Source: CAZEWZ01 sp964516765 (GTDB lineage Bacteria > Bacteroidota > Bacteroidia > Flavobacteriales > UBA7430). From it: a stretch of 64,000 bases of DNA. Numbering within the stretch: position 1 is the stretch's first letter; the number at the start of each line of letters is the position of its first letter. A program made the translations under genes and the position numbers. The notes below the pieces were generated by a model that made no database searches, had not been told where the DNA came from, and saw nothing but the letters and a program-made list of their open reading frames with translations. This document shows, one piece after another, positions 42,958 to 51,195 of this stretch. The stretch covers positions 80,404 through 144,403 of the forward strand of contig CAZEWZ010000003.1 in the NCBI GenBank assembly GCA_964516765.1. The letters run 5' to 3'.

Positions 42958-43852
42958 TGAGGGAATCAATTTGGTGTAATATATTTTGCGTATCATCTGG
43001 ATTAGCAATTAAGTCTTTTGGCTCTCTTCGTATCCAAGTCATCTGTCTTTTGGCATAGCGACGAGTATTTTTTTTAATTTCGATCACCGCATCTTCAATC
43101 TTTTGCTCTCCATCAATGAAAGTAAATAATTCCTTATATCCAACGGTTTGCAACGCATTCATATGCTTATATTGGTGCAATGATTTCACTTCTTCTAATA
43201 ATCCCTTTTGCATCATCAAATCGACTCTTTGATTAATGCGTTCGTATAGCTTTTTTCTATTTCGTTCAAGAGAGATTCTTATAACTGTAAATGCTCTTTT
43301 TTTATTTTGATGTCTTTTAAAAGAAGAATAAGGTTTTCCAGATTCTATGCATATTTCAAGTGCTCTAATTATTCGTTGTGGGTTTTCTTTGTCTATTTCA
43401 GAAAAATATTTTGGATCGAGAATCTCTAGTTCATTCTTTAATACTGAAAGACCTTCTTTTCTAAAGCGACTGTTTAGTGTAGCTCGAATATTTTTGGGAA
43501 CATCTGGAAATTCATCTAGTCCTTTGCAAACAGCATCGACATATAAGCCTGATCCTCCCACCATGATCACTATTTGATTGTCTAGATGAAGTGATTTTAT
43601 TTTTTTTACAGCATCAAGCTCAAACTGTCCCACAGAATAAGGGTCGTGGATACTGAGTTGGTGAATAAAATGGTGTGGTATTTCTAATAAATGCCTCTCA
43701 GAGGGAACAGCAGTACCAATGATCATTTCCTTATAAAATTGTCTAGAATCACAAGAAATTATTTCAGTATTGTAATGTTTTGCAATTGCGATAGAAAGAT
43801 CTGTTTTTCCAACCGCTGTAGGTCCCTCAATCACTATAAGATACGAGGTCAT
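42947..43852 (-). CDS. miaA: tRNA dimethylallyltransferase
   Basis: Adds a dimethylallyl group to A37 of tRNAs reading UNN codons. It has 301 residues. The P-loop IEGPTAVGKTDLS is near residue 8, the DSRQFY block (tRNA/substrate contact) near 36, and GGSGLYVDAVCKGLD near 100. The C-terminal helical part includes MNALQTVGYKEL and RRYAKRQMTWIRR. It overlaps the aldehyde dehydrogenase stop by ATGA and is the last gene of the long minus-strand cluster. Its substrate, dimethylallyl diphosphate, is a product of the IspH enzyme encoded at 33-34 kb. Confidence 0.96.
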   Translation of the reverse strand: MTSYLIVIEGPTAVGKTDLSIAIAKHYNTEIISCDSRQFYKEMIIGTAVPSERHLLEIPHHFIHQLSIHDPYSVGQFELDAVKKIKSLHLDNQIVIMVGGSGLYVDAVCKGLDEFPDVPKNIRATLNSRFRKEGLSVLKNELEILDPKYFSEIDKENPQRIIRALEICIESGKPYSSFKRHQNKKRAFTVIRISLERNRKKLYERINQRVDLMMQKGLLEEVKSLHQYKHMNALQTVGYKELFTFIDGEQKIEDAVIEIKKNTRRYAKRQMTWIRREPKDLIANPDDTQNILHQIDSLIKE

Positions 43853-45228
43853 GGTCTCAGAAGTTTAAAAAGGTATTTGATCCATTTTAACTGTCCATAG
43901 GGTGCGAATCTAATGGGGATATCCATCCATGTTCCCCTTTTAAGGATAGCCTTTTCATGACTTAAACATCGAAAACTCTTTTCTCCATGATAGGAACCCA
44001 TGCCACTTGCACCTACACCCCCAAAAGGCAGATTTGAATTACTTACCTGAAGTATGGTATCGTTAATACAACCCCCACCGAAATATAGTTTTTTTAAGAA
44101 GAGCTCTTGGTCATTTTTGTTTTGACCAAAGTAATAAGCGGCTAAGGGTTTTTCTTGCTTATTAATGGTTGAAATTGTTTCATCCAGATTATCAAAGGTA
44201 AGCATCGGTAAAATGGGTCCGAAAATTTCTTCTTTCATAATGGGAGAATTCCAGTCTATATCATTTAAAATAGTGGGTTCGATGTAGTTGTCTTTTTCTA
44301 CTGATTTCCCACCATAAATTATTTTTTCATTTTCAAATAGCTGAATTATTCTTTTAAAATGAGAGTGATTTACAATTCGCGCATAACTTTGGCTATTTTG
44401 TTTATTTTCTCCAAGGGCATTATCAAACTCTATTTTTAGCTGTTCGATTAGTTTGTCTGCAATATCTTTGTGAATATATAAATAGTCTGGGGCAATACAT
44501 GTTTGTCCTGCATTAAATAATTTCCCCCAGACAATTCTCTTTGCTGCTACGGCAATTTTCGCATCTTTATTAACAATTACTGGGCTTTTACCTCCTAATT
44601 CTAGAGTAATTGGACAAAGTTGTTCCGCAGCTGCTATCATAAATATTCTCCCAACCCTTGTACTTCCGGTAAAGAATATATAATCCCATTTTTGTTTTAG
44701 TAATAAAAGATTTGTTTCAGCTCCTCCTTCAATAACAGCAACATGCTTTGGTTCAAATACTTTTTCAATTAGTTTTCGTATTAGACTAGAAGTATGTTTA
44801 GAGATCTCGGACGGCTTACAAACCACACAGTTCCCTGATGCTATAGCAGCAATTAATGGACTTATTGTCAGTTGGAATGGATAGTTCCATGGAGCTACAA
44901 TTAATACTCTCCCGTAAGGGTCTGAATAAATATAGTCACGTGATGGGAAATTAAGCAAACTACTTTTTACTCTTCTGGGTTTGGCAAGTTTTTCAATATA
45001 GCGTATGAAATAATCTAATTCAGATATGACAATTGCAATTTCTGCAGTATAAGCTTCAAACACTGGTTTACTTAGATCTTTTTGCAATGCTTCTAGGATA
45101 TCCTCTTCTGCTTCTAGTATCGCCTTCTTCAATAAAACAAGACAATTTTTTCTATATTTTATTGACAAGGTAGCACTCGTATCAAAGTAATCTTTCTGAG
45201 CTTTATGTATCTGAATAATTTTATTCAT
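43849..45228 (-). CDS. Aldehyde dehydrogenase (class 3-like, membrane-associated)
   Basis: A 459-residue NAD(P)-dependent aldehyde dehydrogenase. Its short length and lack of an N-terminal extension match the ALDH3-type group used for fatty or other long aldehydes. Motifs are APWNYPFQL, FTGSTRVG (cofactor), LELGGKSPVI (catalytic Glu) and FNAGQTCIAPDY (catalytic Cys). It ends in a basic/hydrophobic tail (LKWIKYLFKLLRP) that could touch the membrane. It is two bases from the pRiA4b-like gene and overlaps miaA by four bases, so all three are co-transcribed. Confidence 0.93.
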   Translation of the reverse strand: MNKIIQIHKAQKDYFDTSATLSIKYRKNCLVLLKKAILEAEEDILEALQKDLSKPVFEAYTAEIAIVISELDYFIRYIEKLAKPRRVKSSLLNFPSRDYIYSDPYGRVLIVAPWNYPFQLTISPLIAAIASGNCVVCKPSEISKHTSSLIRKLIEKVFEPKHVAVIEGGAETNLLLLKQKWDYIFFTGSTRVGRIFMIAAAEQLCPITLELGGKSPVIVNKDAKIAVAAKRIVWGKLFNAGQTCIAPDYLYIHKDIADKLIEQLKIEFDNALGENKQNSQSYARIVNHSHFKRIIQLFENEKIIYGGKSVEKDNYIEPTILNDIDWNSPIMKEEIFGPILPMLTFDNLDETISTINKQEKPLAAYYFGQNKNDQELFLKKLYFGGGCINDTILQVSNSNLPFGGVGASGMGSYHGEKSFRCLSHEKAILKRGTWMDIPIRFAPYGQLKWIKYLFKLLRP

Positions 45229-45230
45229 AA

Positions 45231-45746
45231 TTATTGGTATTCATCTAATTCGTCGAAGCCTTCAAAAATGTCATCATCAAATAATCCACCTCCGCTTTTG
45301 TCTTCGGATTGATCTTCTTGACTTTCAAATTGAATATCTTCCCTTTCTCCTGGCATAAGGCCCTCAGAATATATAAGTCTGGGATAAGATTCACCTGAGA
45401 TGGGATCATTTATTTCCATAAGTTCTACATAAAATGTCCACATATTTAAAAAATCGAATATATAAAGTAATTTATCACCCTTTTCTAAACATATCTGTGA
45501 TAAACTACATTCAGACATTAAAAGTGCATTATCATCGACTGCAAAAAGGCTTATTTCATTTCCTTGGTTCCATTGATCATCACTCTTATAGAAAGAAGCC
45601 ATCTCTCCATTATCTAGATCGAATGCTTGAACTATACTATTGTGAAGATCTTCAAGAGTATCTTGGTCTGATATTTCAATATCTCTAAAAATATCGGCTT
45701 GTTTAAAGTCTAAAATAATACGGAATCCGAATAATTGCATAATCAA
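45231..45746 (-). CDS. Plasmid pRiA4b ORF-3-like domain protein
   Basis: A 171-residue protein of the pRiA4b ORF-3-like family (also seen as an IS1096-type passenger, but common as a chromosomal gene in Bacteroidota). The family pattern is in the N-terminal half: FRIILDF, then LEDLHNSIVQAFDLDNGEMASF and FYKSD. The later part, GDKLLYIFDFLNMWTFYVELMEI, also matches the family fold. The C-terminus is strongly acidic (DDDIFEGFDELDEYQ). Function is unknown. There is no transposase nearby, so I take it as resident. The start could be ATG 45746 or the second ATG at 45740. Confidence 0.85.
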   Translation of the reverse strand: MIMQLFGFRIILDFKQADIFRDIEISDQDTLEDLHNSIVQAFDLDNGEMASFYKSDDQWNQGNEISLFAVDDNALLMSECSLSQICLEKGDKLLYIFDFLNMWTFYVELMEINDPISGESYPRLIYSEGLMPGEREDIQFESQEDQSEDKSGGGLFDDDIFEGFDELDEYQ

Positions 45747-45765
45747 ATATAATTTAAATTGAATA

Positions 45766-47181
45766 TTAATTTTTTTTTAAACCCAATTCATTTCCTTTTT
45801 TAAGCATGTATTTAAAGGCTTTTTCGTACTCGTTTGGAATATGTCCATCAAGTATTGCTTCTCTAATGTAATTTTTTAAATCACCAACCAATTTACAGGG
45901 TTTGATTTGATAGGTGTTCATAATAATTTCTCCAGAAATAGGGGGTTGCCAGTTTCTGATTTGATCTCTTGCTTCAATATCTTTTAATTTTTGTCTGACT
46001 ACCTTGAAATTATTTAGAAACTGCTTGACTTTTATTTCATTTTTTGAAGTAATATCTGCTTCGCATAATAACATTAGGTCTTCAATGTCTTCTCCAGCAT
46101 CAAACAAAAGCCTTCGAATGGCAGAATCGCTCACCGATTCTTTAGAGACAGCAATGGGTCTCAAATGAAGTAAGACTAATTTTTTCACGAATTTCATCTT
46201 GTCATTTAAGGGTAATTTTAGACGCTTAAATATCACTGGGACCATCTTAGAACCCAAAAACTCATGTCCATGAAATGTCCAGCCATGGCCTTGCTCAAAT
46301 TTTTTGGTCGGGGGTTTTGCAATATCGTGTAATAATGCAGCCCACCTTAGCCAAAGATTGTTAGTGTTTTTCGAGATATTTTCTAATACTTCTAAAGTAT
46401 GGTAAAAATTATCTTTGTGTTTTTTTCCGTTAATGTTTTCCACACCATGTAAAGCAACAAATTCAGGAAAGAATTCATGAAGAAGTTTGGTGTTAAATAA
46501 AAGTTTGAAACCCTTTGAAGGTGTCTTAGAAAGAATAATTTTATTAAGTTCTTCTGTAATTCGCTCCTTTGAAATAATATCCAATCTACCAGCATTTCTT
46601 TCGAGAGCTTTCATAGATTTATCCTCGATTGTAAAGTTGAGTTGAGTAGCAAAACGTATTGCTCTCATCATCCGGAGGGGGTCATCAGAATAAGTTATGT
46701 CTGAATCTAGTGGTGTTCTGATTATTCCCTTTTCTAGATCTTCGAGGCCATTAAATGGATCGACGAATTCTCCAAAACGGTCATTATTTAGGCAAATAGC
46801 TAAGGCATTAATTGTGAAATCTCTTCTGTTTTGGTCATCTTCTAAAGTTCCGTTTTCTACTAGTGGTTTTCTGGATTCTTTACGATAGGATTCTTTTCTA
46901 GCCCCAACGAATTCGACCTCTAAGTCTTTATGAAGCACCATGGCGGTTCCAAAATTTTTAAAGACTTGCACTTGGGGGCGACCATGTAGTTTTTGGGCAA
47001 CTTTTTTTGCTAAGTCAATCCCATTTCCTACACATACAACATCAATATCTTTTGGTTCATGTCGATTTAATATGACATCTCGAACATAGCCACCAATGAC
47101 ATAGGTCTCTAAACCTAATTCGTCTGCACATTCAGATATGCAGTGAAATATACTATGTTGAATATACTTTTTCAATTTCAC
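45766..47181 (-). CDS. cca: CCA tRNA nucleotidyltransferase / poly(A) polymerase family with HD domain
   Basis: Adds or repairs the CCA end of tRNAs. It has 471 residues. The class II-type nucleotidyltransferase head has YVIGGYVRDVIL and the metal-binding DID pair. The RRDFTINALAI and DPLRMMRAIRFATQL blocks are the RNA-binding neck. An HD phosphohydrolase-like domain (LLHDIAKP) follows at about residue 280. The start is GTG at 47179-47181, overlapping the tsaC stop as GTGA. Bacteroidota proteins with this layout are usually called CCA-adding enzyme or poly(A) polymerase; the two cannot be told apart by sequence reading alone. Confidence 0.92.
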   Translation of the reverse strand: MKLKKYIQHSIFHCISECADELGLETYVIGGYVRDVILNRHEPKDIDVVCVGNGIDLAKKVAQKLHGRPQVQVFKNFGTAMVLHKDLEVEFVGARKESYRKESRKPLVENGTLEDDQNRRDFTINALAICLNNDRFGEFVDPFNGLEDLEKGIIRTPLDSDITYSDDPLRMMRAIRFATQLNFTIEDKSMKALERNAGRLDIISKERITEELNKIILSKTPSKGFKLLFNTKLLHEFFPEFVALHGVENINGKKHKDNFYHTLEVLENISKNTNNLWLRWAALLHDIAKPPTKKFEQGHGWTFHGHEFLGSKMVPVIFKRLKLPLNDKMKFVKKLVLLHLRPIAVSKESVSDSAIRRLLFDAGEDIEDLMLLCEADITSKNEIKVKQFLNNFKVVRQKLKDIEARDQIRNWQPPISGEIIMNTYQIKPCKLVGDLKNYIREAILDGHIPNEYEKAFKYMLKKGNELGLKKN

Positions 47182-47744
47182 GCTCTAATAATATTAATTA
47201 AACCAGATCCATCAAGCTTTATGATGGATGAATTTCGGGTGGTTTCCGTTTCGTCTTGACGTAAATTTACAATATGATCTACAGAATTCTTAATTTCTTC
47301 GGAAATGTCTAAAAAACATTTGGCTGTCTCTTCTCCTGATAGATTAGCCGAAGTGGAGACAAGAGGTTTATTTAAAGCTTTTATAAGTTCCTCACAGAAT
47401 GGATCTCTAACCATTCTCACTCCAAGAGTATTGTCTGCATTGACCACATTTTTTGCAATCCCTTTGGGTTGTTCATAGATAATAGTGAGAGGTTTTTCGC
47501 TGAAATTTATTAGATCCCACGCAACATCAGGTACATCTTCTACAGTTCGTTCTAGTCTTCTTTCATTCTCCACCAATACAATGAAGCTTTTGTTTGCAGT
47601 TCTTTTTTTTATATCTATAATCTTTTGGACCGCATTACCATTACTAGCATCGCAGCCTATGCCCCAAATGGTATCAGTAGGGTAAAGTATGACACCTCCA
47701 TTTTCAAGTATTTTCAGGGCTTTCTGAATTTCTTCTTGCATCAT
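47178..47744 (-). CDS. tsaC: L-threonylcarbamoyladenylate synthase (Sua5/YrdC/TsaC)
   Basis: Makes threonylcarbamoyl-AMP for the t6A37 modification of ANN-decoding tRNAs. It has 188 residues, the short TsaC form without the Sua5 C-terminal domain. Motifs are LYPTDTIWGIGCDASN, then KKR-type IDIKKRTANKSFIVLV and VSTSANLSGE. The start overlaps the upstream gene by ATGA (two adjacent ATGs, 47739-47744; the first is used here). The stop overlaps the cca start as GTGA. With cca and miaA it makes three tRNA-maturation genes in one strand cluster. Confidence 0.93.
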   Translation of the reverse strand: MMQEEIQKALKILENGGVILYPTDTIWGIGCDASNGNAVQKIIDIKKRTANKSFIVLVENERRLERTVEDVPDVAWDLINFSEKPLTIIYEQPKGIAKNVVNADNTLGVRMVRDPFCEELIKALNKPLVSTSANLSGEETAKCFLDISEEIKNSVDHIVNLRQDETETTRNSSIIKLDGSGLINIIRA

Positions 47745-48772
47745 TTATATTTTCGATTGATCTTATACTTTCTAAAAATAGAAAGATTTCTTTTTTGAGG
47801 AATTCCATGTTCTTCAATATGTTTTTTTATCGCATAAATTATTCTTTTAGAAGATTTTCCGTCATGGTAGGGGTGGTATTCACTTATTATTTTAGATCTT
47901 TCTTCTTCAAATGGGTCATCATTAAGATTACTTTCAACTTTTTCAAGAAGATCTTTGGGACGTAAAATATTTTCCCAAGATTTTTTTGGTTGTTTTGTTT
48001 TGAATGTGATAACAGGTTTGTTTAGTAGTAAGAATTCGTAAATTACTGAAGAAGTGTCACTAATCAATAAGTCTGATATATGTAAATATTTTGTGATATT
48101 GCTGTCCTTTATAAATATAATATTACTGTGACGATTTGAAATTTCATGAAATTGAGAGACTAATTTTTGATTCATCAGATCGTGAAATTTAATGAATACC
48201 AGATATTTTGTGTGGGAGGCAAGAGTCTCTATCTCCTCGGATAAAGATGACGCAGAGCAGAACTTAGGAGAAAAAGTTGGGGCATAAATAATAATTTTTT
48301 CAGCCTGATAATCTTTCAACAGAAATGATTTTTCATTCTGAAATTTTTTTATTTTATTTGAGCAAAGATCAAATTTTGGCCAACCTGTTTCAACCACTTT
48401 AAAATCTCTGTAGACCCTGCTTAATTCTTGAAAGCGCATTGTGAAATAAGGCCCCGGAGTCAGATAAAGATCAAAGTAATGCCTAATCTTGAAATGTCCT
48501 TTTTTTTCTCCTGCCAGACCATGGAATAATTGAACTTTTAATCCTCTAAGAAAATAAGGTACTTCATTTCCTGGAACGAATATTATATCGCTTAGATATT
48601 CTTTTAAATCATTTATATTACTAGTGTGTGCGTCCTTAATGAGTGGAAATTCATTATTAAGTTTGGGAGCAATATACCACAAGCAATCGAAATTATTTTT
48701 TTTCAATTCATCACGAAGTGGAGACAGAATACCAAATGCATAGGCATTTTCACAGAATAGAATACATTTCAT
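47741..48772 (-). CDS. CDP-glycerol glycerophosphotransferase-like protein
   Basis: A 343-residue protein with the GT-B-like fold of CDP-glycerol glycerophosphotransferases. The family pattern includes QLFHGLAGEKKGHF (the H-G block), YAPTFSP, and ISDTSSVIYEFLLLNKPVITF near residue 255. CDP-ribitol or CDP-glycerol transferases build teichoic-acid-like polymers in Gram-positives; in Bacteroidota they decorate surface polysaccharides. The longest frame from 48874 adds 34 residues that overlap the glycosyltransferase gene; ATG 48772 (MKCILFCENAYAFG) lies seven bases after that gene and is preferred. Confidence 0.85.
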   Translation of the reverse strand: MKCILFCENAYAFGILSPLRDELKKNNFDCLWYIAPKLNNEFPLIKDAHTSNINDLKEYLSDIIFVPGNEVPYFLRGLKVQLFHGLAGEKKGHFKIRHYFDLYLTPGPYFTMRFQELSRVYRDFKVVETGWPKFDLCSNKIKKFQNEKSFLLKDYQAEKIIIYAPTFSPKFCSASSLSEEIETLASHTKYLVFIKFHDLMNQKLVSQFHEISNRHSNIIFIKDSNITKYLHISDLLISDTSSVIYEFLLLNKPVITFKTKQPKKSWENILRPKDLLEKVESNLNDDPFEEERSKIISEYHPYHDGKSSKRIIYAIKKHIEEHGIPQKRNLSIFRKYKINRKYK

Positions 48773-48779
48773 TATCTTA

Positions 48780-49532
48780 TTATTTGAGTCCTTTGTTGAT
48801 AATCCAAAGTTTGATGTACCTAATGAAAATGGTGTAGGCGTAAAAACTCGCAATAAAAAAGCCTTGAAATCCATCTAAAAATCCCCGTCTGAATAAGTAA
48901 TGATTCCAAAATCTATAAGAAGATTTCCCCAAGATTAAAAAAAATGAAAATTTCTTATTTTTGTTGGCTAACATTTGAGCTTGAAGTTGAGCAACTTTAT
49001 TTTTTTTTCGAATGAAGGAATCAAAGTCCTTGTAGGTGAAATGATCGAGCTTGTTCTTTAGAAAGCCAACTTTCTTGGGAAGGACAATTTCTTCATGAAC
49101 TAATCGCCCATTGTATCTGCATGAATCTCTGTCTATAAGACGAATTACCTTGTCGTTTTGCCAGCCACTGTATTTTATTTCTCGACCCAATAAATAATTC
49201 CTTCTGTATACCCAATAGGCCTTATTTCTTGGATCTTGGCAAACCAGCTTTAATATTTCTTTTTTCAATGCTTCTCCCACACGTTCATCAGCATCTAACA
49301 AAATAATCCATTTATGTTTTGCTTTTTCAATCGCATAATTTTTCTGGCTAGAGAAATCATCGAATATTCGGGACAGTATTCGAGCACCTAATTTTTTAGC
49401 GATGGAAATAGTTTTGTCCGAACTGAATGAATCGATGACTATAATTTCATCTGCAAATGAAACAGATGTAATGGCTGCCTCAATATTCTCCTCTTCATTG
49501 AAAGTTGGTATGATGACAGATAATTTATACAT
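48780..49532 (-). CDS. Family 2 glycosyltransferase (LPS core / KdtX-WaaE-like)
   Basis: A 250-residue GT-A glycosyltransferase. VIIPTFNEEENI starts the nucleotide-binding domain, IVIDSFSSDKT is the first acidic stretch, and ILLDADERV the DxD metal motif. The last part, with LLGREIKYSGWQNDKVIRL and VHEEIVL, resembles the beta-1,4-glucosyltransferases of LPS core synthesis. The C-terminus is hydrophobic and basic, suggesting membrane association. A longer frame from 49583 is unlikely because ATG 49532 begins the conserved fold. It is the first gene of the minus-strand cluster. Confidence 0.9.
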   Translation of the reverse strand: MYKLSVIIPTFNEEENIEAAITSVSFADEIIVIDSFSSDKTISIAKKLGARILSRIFDDFSSQKNYAIEKAKHKWIILLDADERVGEALKKEILKLVCQDPRNKAYWVYRRNYLLGREIKYSGWQNDKVIRLIDRDSCRYNGRLVHEEIVLPKKVGFLKNKLDHFTYKDFDSFIRKKNKVAQLQAQMLANKNKKFSFFLILGKSSYRFWNHYLFRRGFLDGFQGFFIASFYAYTIFIRYIKLWIINKGLK

Positions 49533-49659
49533 ATTATTTTTGGTAATTAACAATCTTATGACAAAAATATCATTTTTATGCATATTAATGCTACCGATTT
49601 CACTTTTATAGAAAGTGACATATTCATCATATTCGTAAATGTTAATTGATTATAAATTG

Positions 49660-49667
49660 TAAATTTG
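49660..49667 (+). promoter_or_regulatory. -7 element of licD
   Basis: TAAATTTG matches the consensus and overlaps the TTG at 49665 that would open the longest frame. It therefore supports ATG 49692 as the start, with a leader of about 20 bases. Confidence 0.45.
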
Positions 49668-49691
49668 TTCCGCATTTTTAAAAAGAATTTC

Positions 49692-50291
49692 ATGCTTAAA
49701 TTAAATGTTAAAAATATTGTCAAAGCACGAAACATGTTGTTTCGTGTCACAAATTTTTTAGACCGTCATGAAATTAAGTATTTTTTGGAGGGTGGGACAC
49801 TACTTGGGATTGTAAGAGATGGAGATCTTTTGCCATGGGATCATGATGTAGATATTTCAATTTCTTCTGAAGATGCATTAAAATTTGATAGCTTGCGTTG
49901 GAAGTTTTTTTTCAATGGATATAGGATCACATGCCGAAAAGGAATTCAATCTTATGGGCCAATCAAACTAAACGATTATAGAATTTTTAAAATGAAACCC
50001 TTGGGTTTTTCATTTTTTAAGATGTTTTACCCTCCCTTGGCTGAGAAAATGGTTATTGTTGATGTATTTGTAAAAACAGATGATCATTTTCATACATACT
50101 GGCAATCTATGGGCAAAATTTTGCGGGTTGACAAGTCTCATTACCAATCTCAAGAAAAAATAGTATTTCGAGGCAAAACTTTATCAGTACCCGCAAATTA
50201 CAGGGACTATTTGACCGCTAAGTATGGAGATTGGAGTATCCCCGTAAAAGAATGGTTATGTAAAGATGACGAAAAAGCAATTATTCGTTAA
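49692..50291 (+). CDS. LicD-family nucleotidyl/phosphocholine transferase
   Basis: A 199-residue LicD-type protein (DNA polymerase beta-like nucleotidyltransferase fold). The motif FLEGGTLLGIVRDGDLLPWD, with the acidic pair in DHDVDIS, is the family hallmark. The protein would transfer phosphocholine or another phospho-alcohol to a surface glycan. The shorter start ATG 49692 is taken because the TTG at 49665 lies within the promoter. It is divergent from the glycosyltransferase and CDP-glycerol-type transferase genes, suggesting joint surface decoration. Confidence 0.88.
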   Translation: MLKLNVKNIVKARNMLFRVTNFLDRHEIKYFLEGGTLLGIVRDGDLLPWDHDVDISISSEDALKFDSLRWKFFFNGYRITCRKGIQSYGPIKLNDYRIFKMKPLGFSFFKMFYPPLAEKMVIVDVFVKTDDHFHTYWQSMGKILRVDKSHYQSQEKIVFRGKTLSVPANYRDYLTAKYGDWSIPVKEWLCKDDEKAIIR

Positions 50292-50294
50292 TAT

Positions 50295-51110
50295 TTAAAC
50301 GGCCATTTTAAAATTTCTTAATGCCTCATTTAGAGAAGTTTTCTTATCGGTGCTATCTTTTCTTTTTCCAATAATTAGTGCACAAGGTACCTGGAATTCT
50401 CCTGCAGGAAAACTTTTAGTATAACTTCCCGGAATAACCACGGATCTTTCTGGTATTACACCATTTAGCTTAATAGCCTGCTTACCGCTCACATCAATTA
50501 TTTTTGTGGATGCAGTCAAAACAACATTAGCGCCTAGAACTGCTTCTTTTTCGATTCTAATTCCTTCAACGATAATGCACCTCGAACCAATAAATGCATC
50601 GTCCTCGATAATGACAGGAGCAGCCTGAAGAGGTTCTAAAACGCCTCCTATTCCCACTCCACCGCTGAGGTGGACATTTTCTCCAATCTGCGCACATGAG
50701 CCTACAGTCGCCCATGTGTCAACCATGGTTCCAGACCCAACATGAGCTCCTATATTGATGTAGGATGGCATCATAATTACTCCAGGAGCCACAAACGCTC
50801 CATATCTTGCGATGGCATGAGGGACCACACGGACTCCTAATTCCGCATACTTTTTCTTCAAATCCATTTTGTCATGAAACTCAAAGGGACCTACTTCAAT
50901 GGTTTTCATTTCTTGAATTGGAAAATATAAAACCACTGCTTTTTTCACCCATTCATTTACCTTCCAACCAAGACTACTTGGTTCAGCGGTTCTTAGCCTT
51001 CCTTTATCCAAGTGTTCCAAAACTTCTCGGATGGCAATTTGAACGGATTTCTCCTTGAGCAAGCTTCGGTCGTCCCAAGCTTTTTCGATGATTTTTTTTA
51101 AATCTTGCAT
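50295..51110 (-). CDS. dapD: 2,3,4,5-tetrahydropyridine-2,6-dicarboxylate N-succinyltransferase
   Basis: Succinylates tetrahydrodipicolinate in lysine/diaminopimelate synthesis. It has 271 residues. The N-terminal helical domain (AWDDRSLLKEKSVQIAI) is followed by a left-handed beta-helix of hexapeptide repeats (IGAHVGSGTMVDTWATVGSCAQIG, then VHLSGGVGIGGVLEPLQ, a DapD signature). The gene is monocistronic, convergent with licD with three bases between stops. Its promoter TATTTTTG lies 17 bases upstream of the ATG and is back-to-back with that of the pseudouridine synthase gene. Confidence 0.96.
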   Translation of the reverse strand: MQDLKKIIEKAWDDRSLLKEKSVQIAIREVLEHLDKGRLRTAEPSSLGWKVNEWVKKAVVLYFPIQEMKTIEVGPFEFHDKMDLKKKYAELGVRVVPHAIARYGAFVAPGVIMMPSYINIGAHVGSGTMVDTWATVGSCAQIGENVHLSGGVGIGGVLEPLQAAPVIIEDDAFIGSRCIIVEGIRIEKEAVLGANVVLTASTKIIDVSGKQAIKLNGVIPERSVVIPGSYTKSFPAGEFQVPCALIIGKRKDSTDKKTSLNEALRNFKMAV

Positions 51111-51127
51111 AGTTTTTTAGTCATTCT

Positions 51128-51135
51128 CAAAAATA
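51128..51135 (-). promoter_or_regulatory. -7 element of dapD
   Basis: TATTTTTG on the minus strand, an exact consensus match, ending 17 bases before the ATG at 51110. Confidence 0.55.
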
Positions 51136-51183
51136 AGAATTTATATTTTGGTTTTAAGTACATTTTTTTTTCCAAAATCCCTG

Positions 51184-51191
51184 TATTTTTG
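51184..51191 (+). promoter_or_regulatory. -7 element of the S4-domain pseudouridine synthase gene, implies leaderless mRNA
   Basis: TATTTTTG matches the consensus and ends 4 bases before the ATG at 51196. It lies inside the longest reading frame (from 51148), which argues against the upstream start. Confidence 0.5.
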
Positions 51192-51195
51192 TTTG

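Noticed and set aside
45231..45746. Possible mobile element because of pRiA4b/IS1096 passenger similarity
   Set aside because: No transposase, terminal inverted repeats or target duplication are seen. The gene is tightly spaced within a housekeeping operon.
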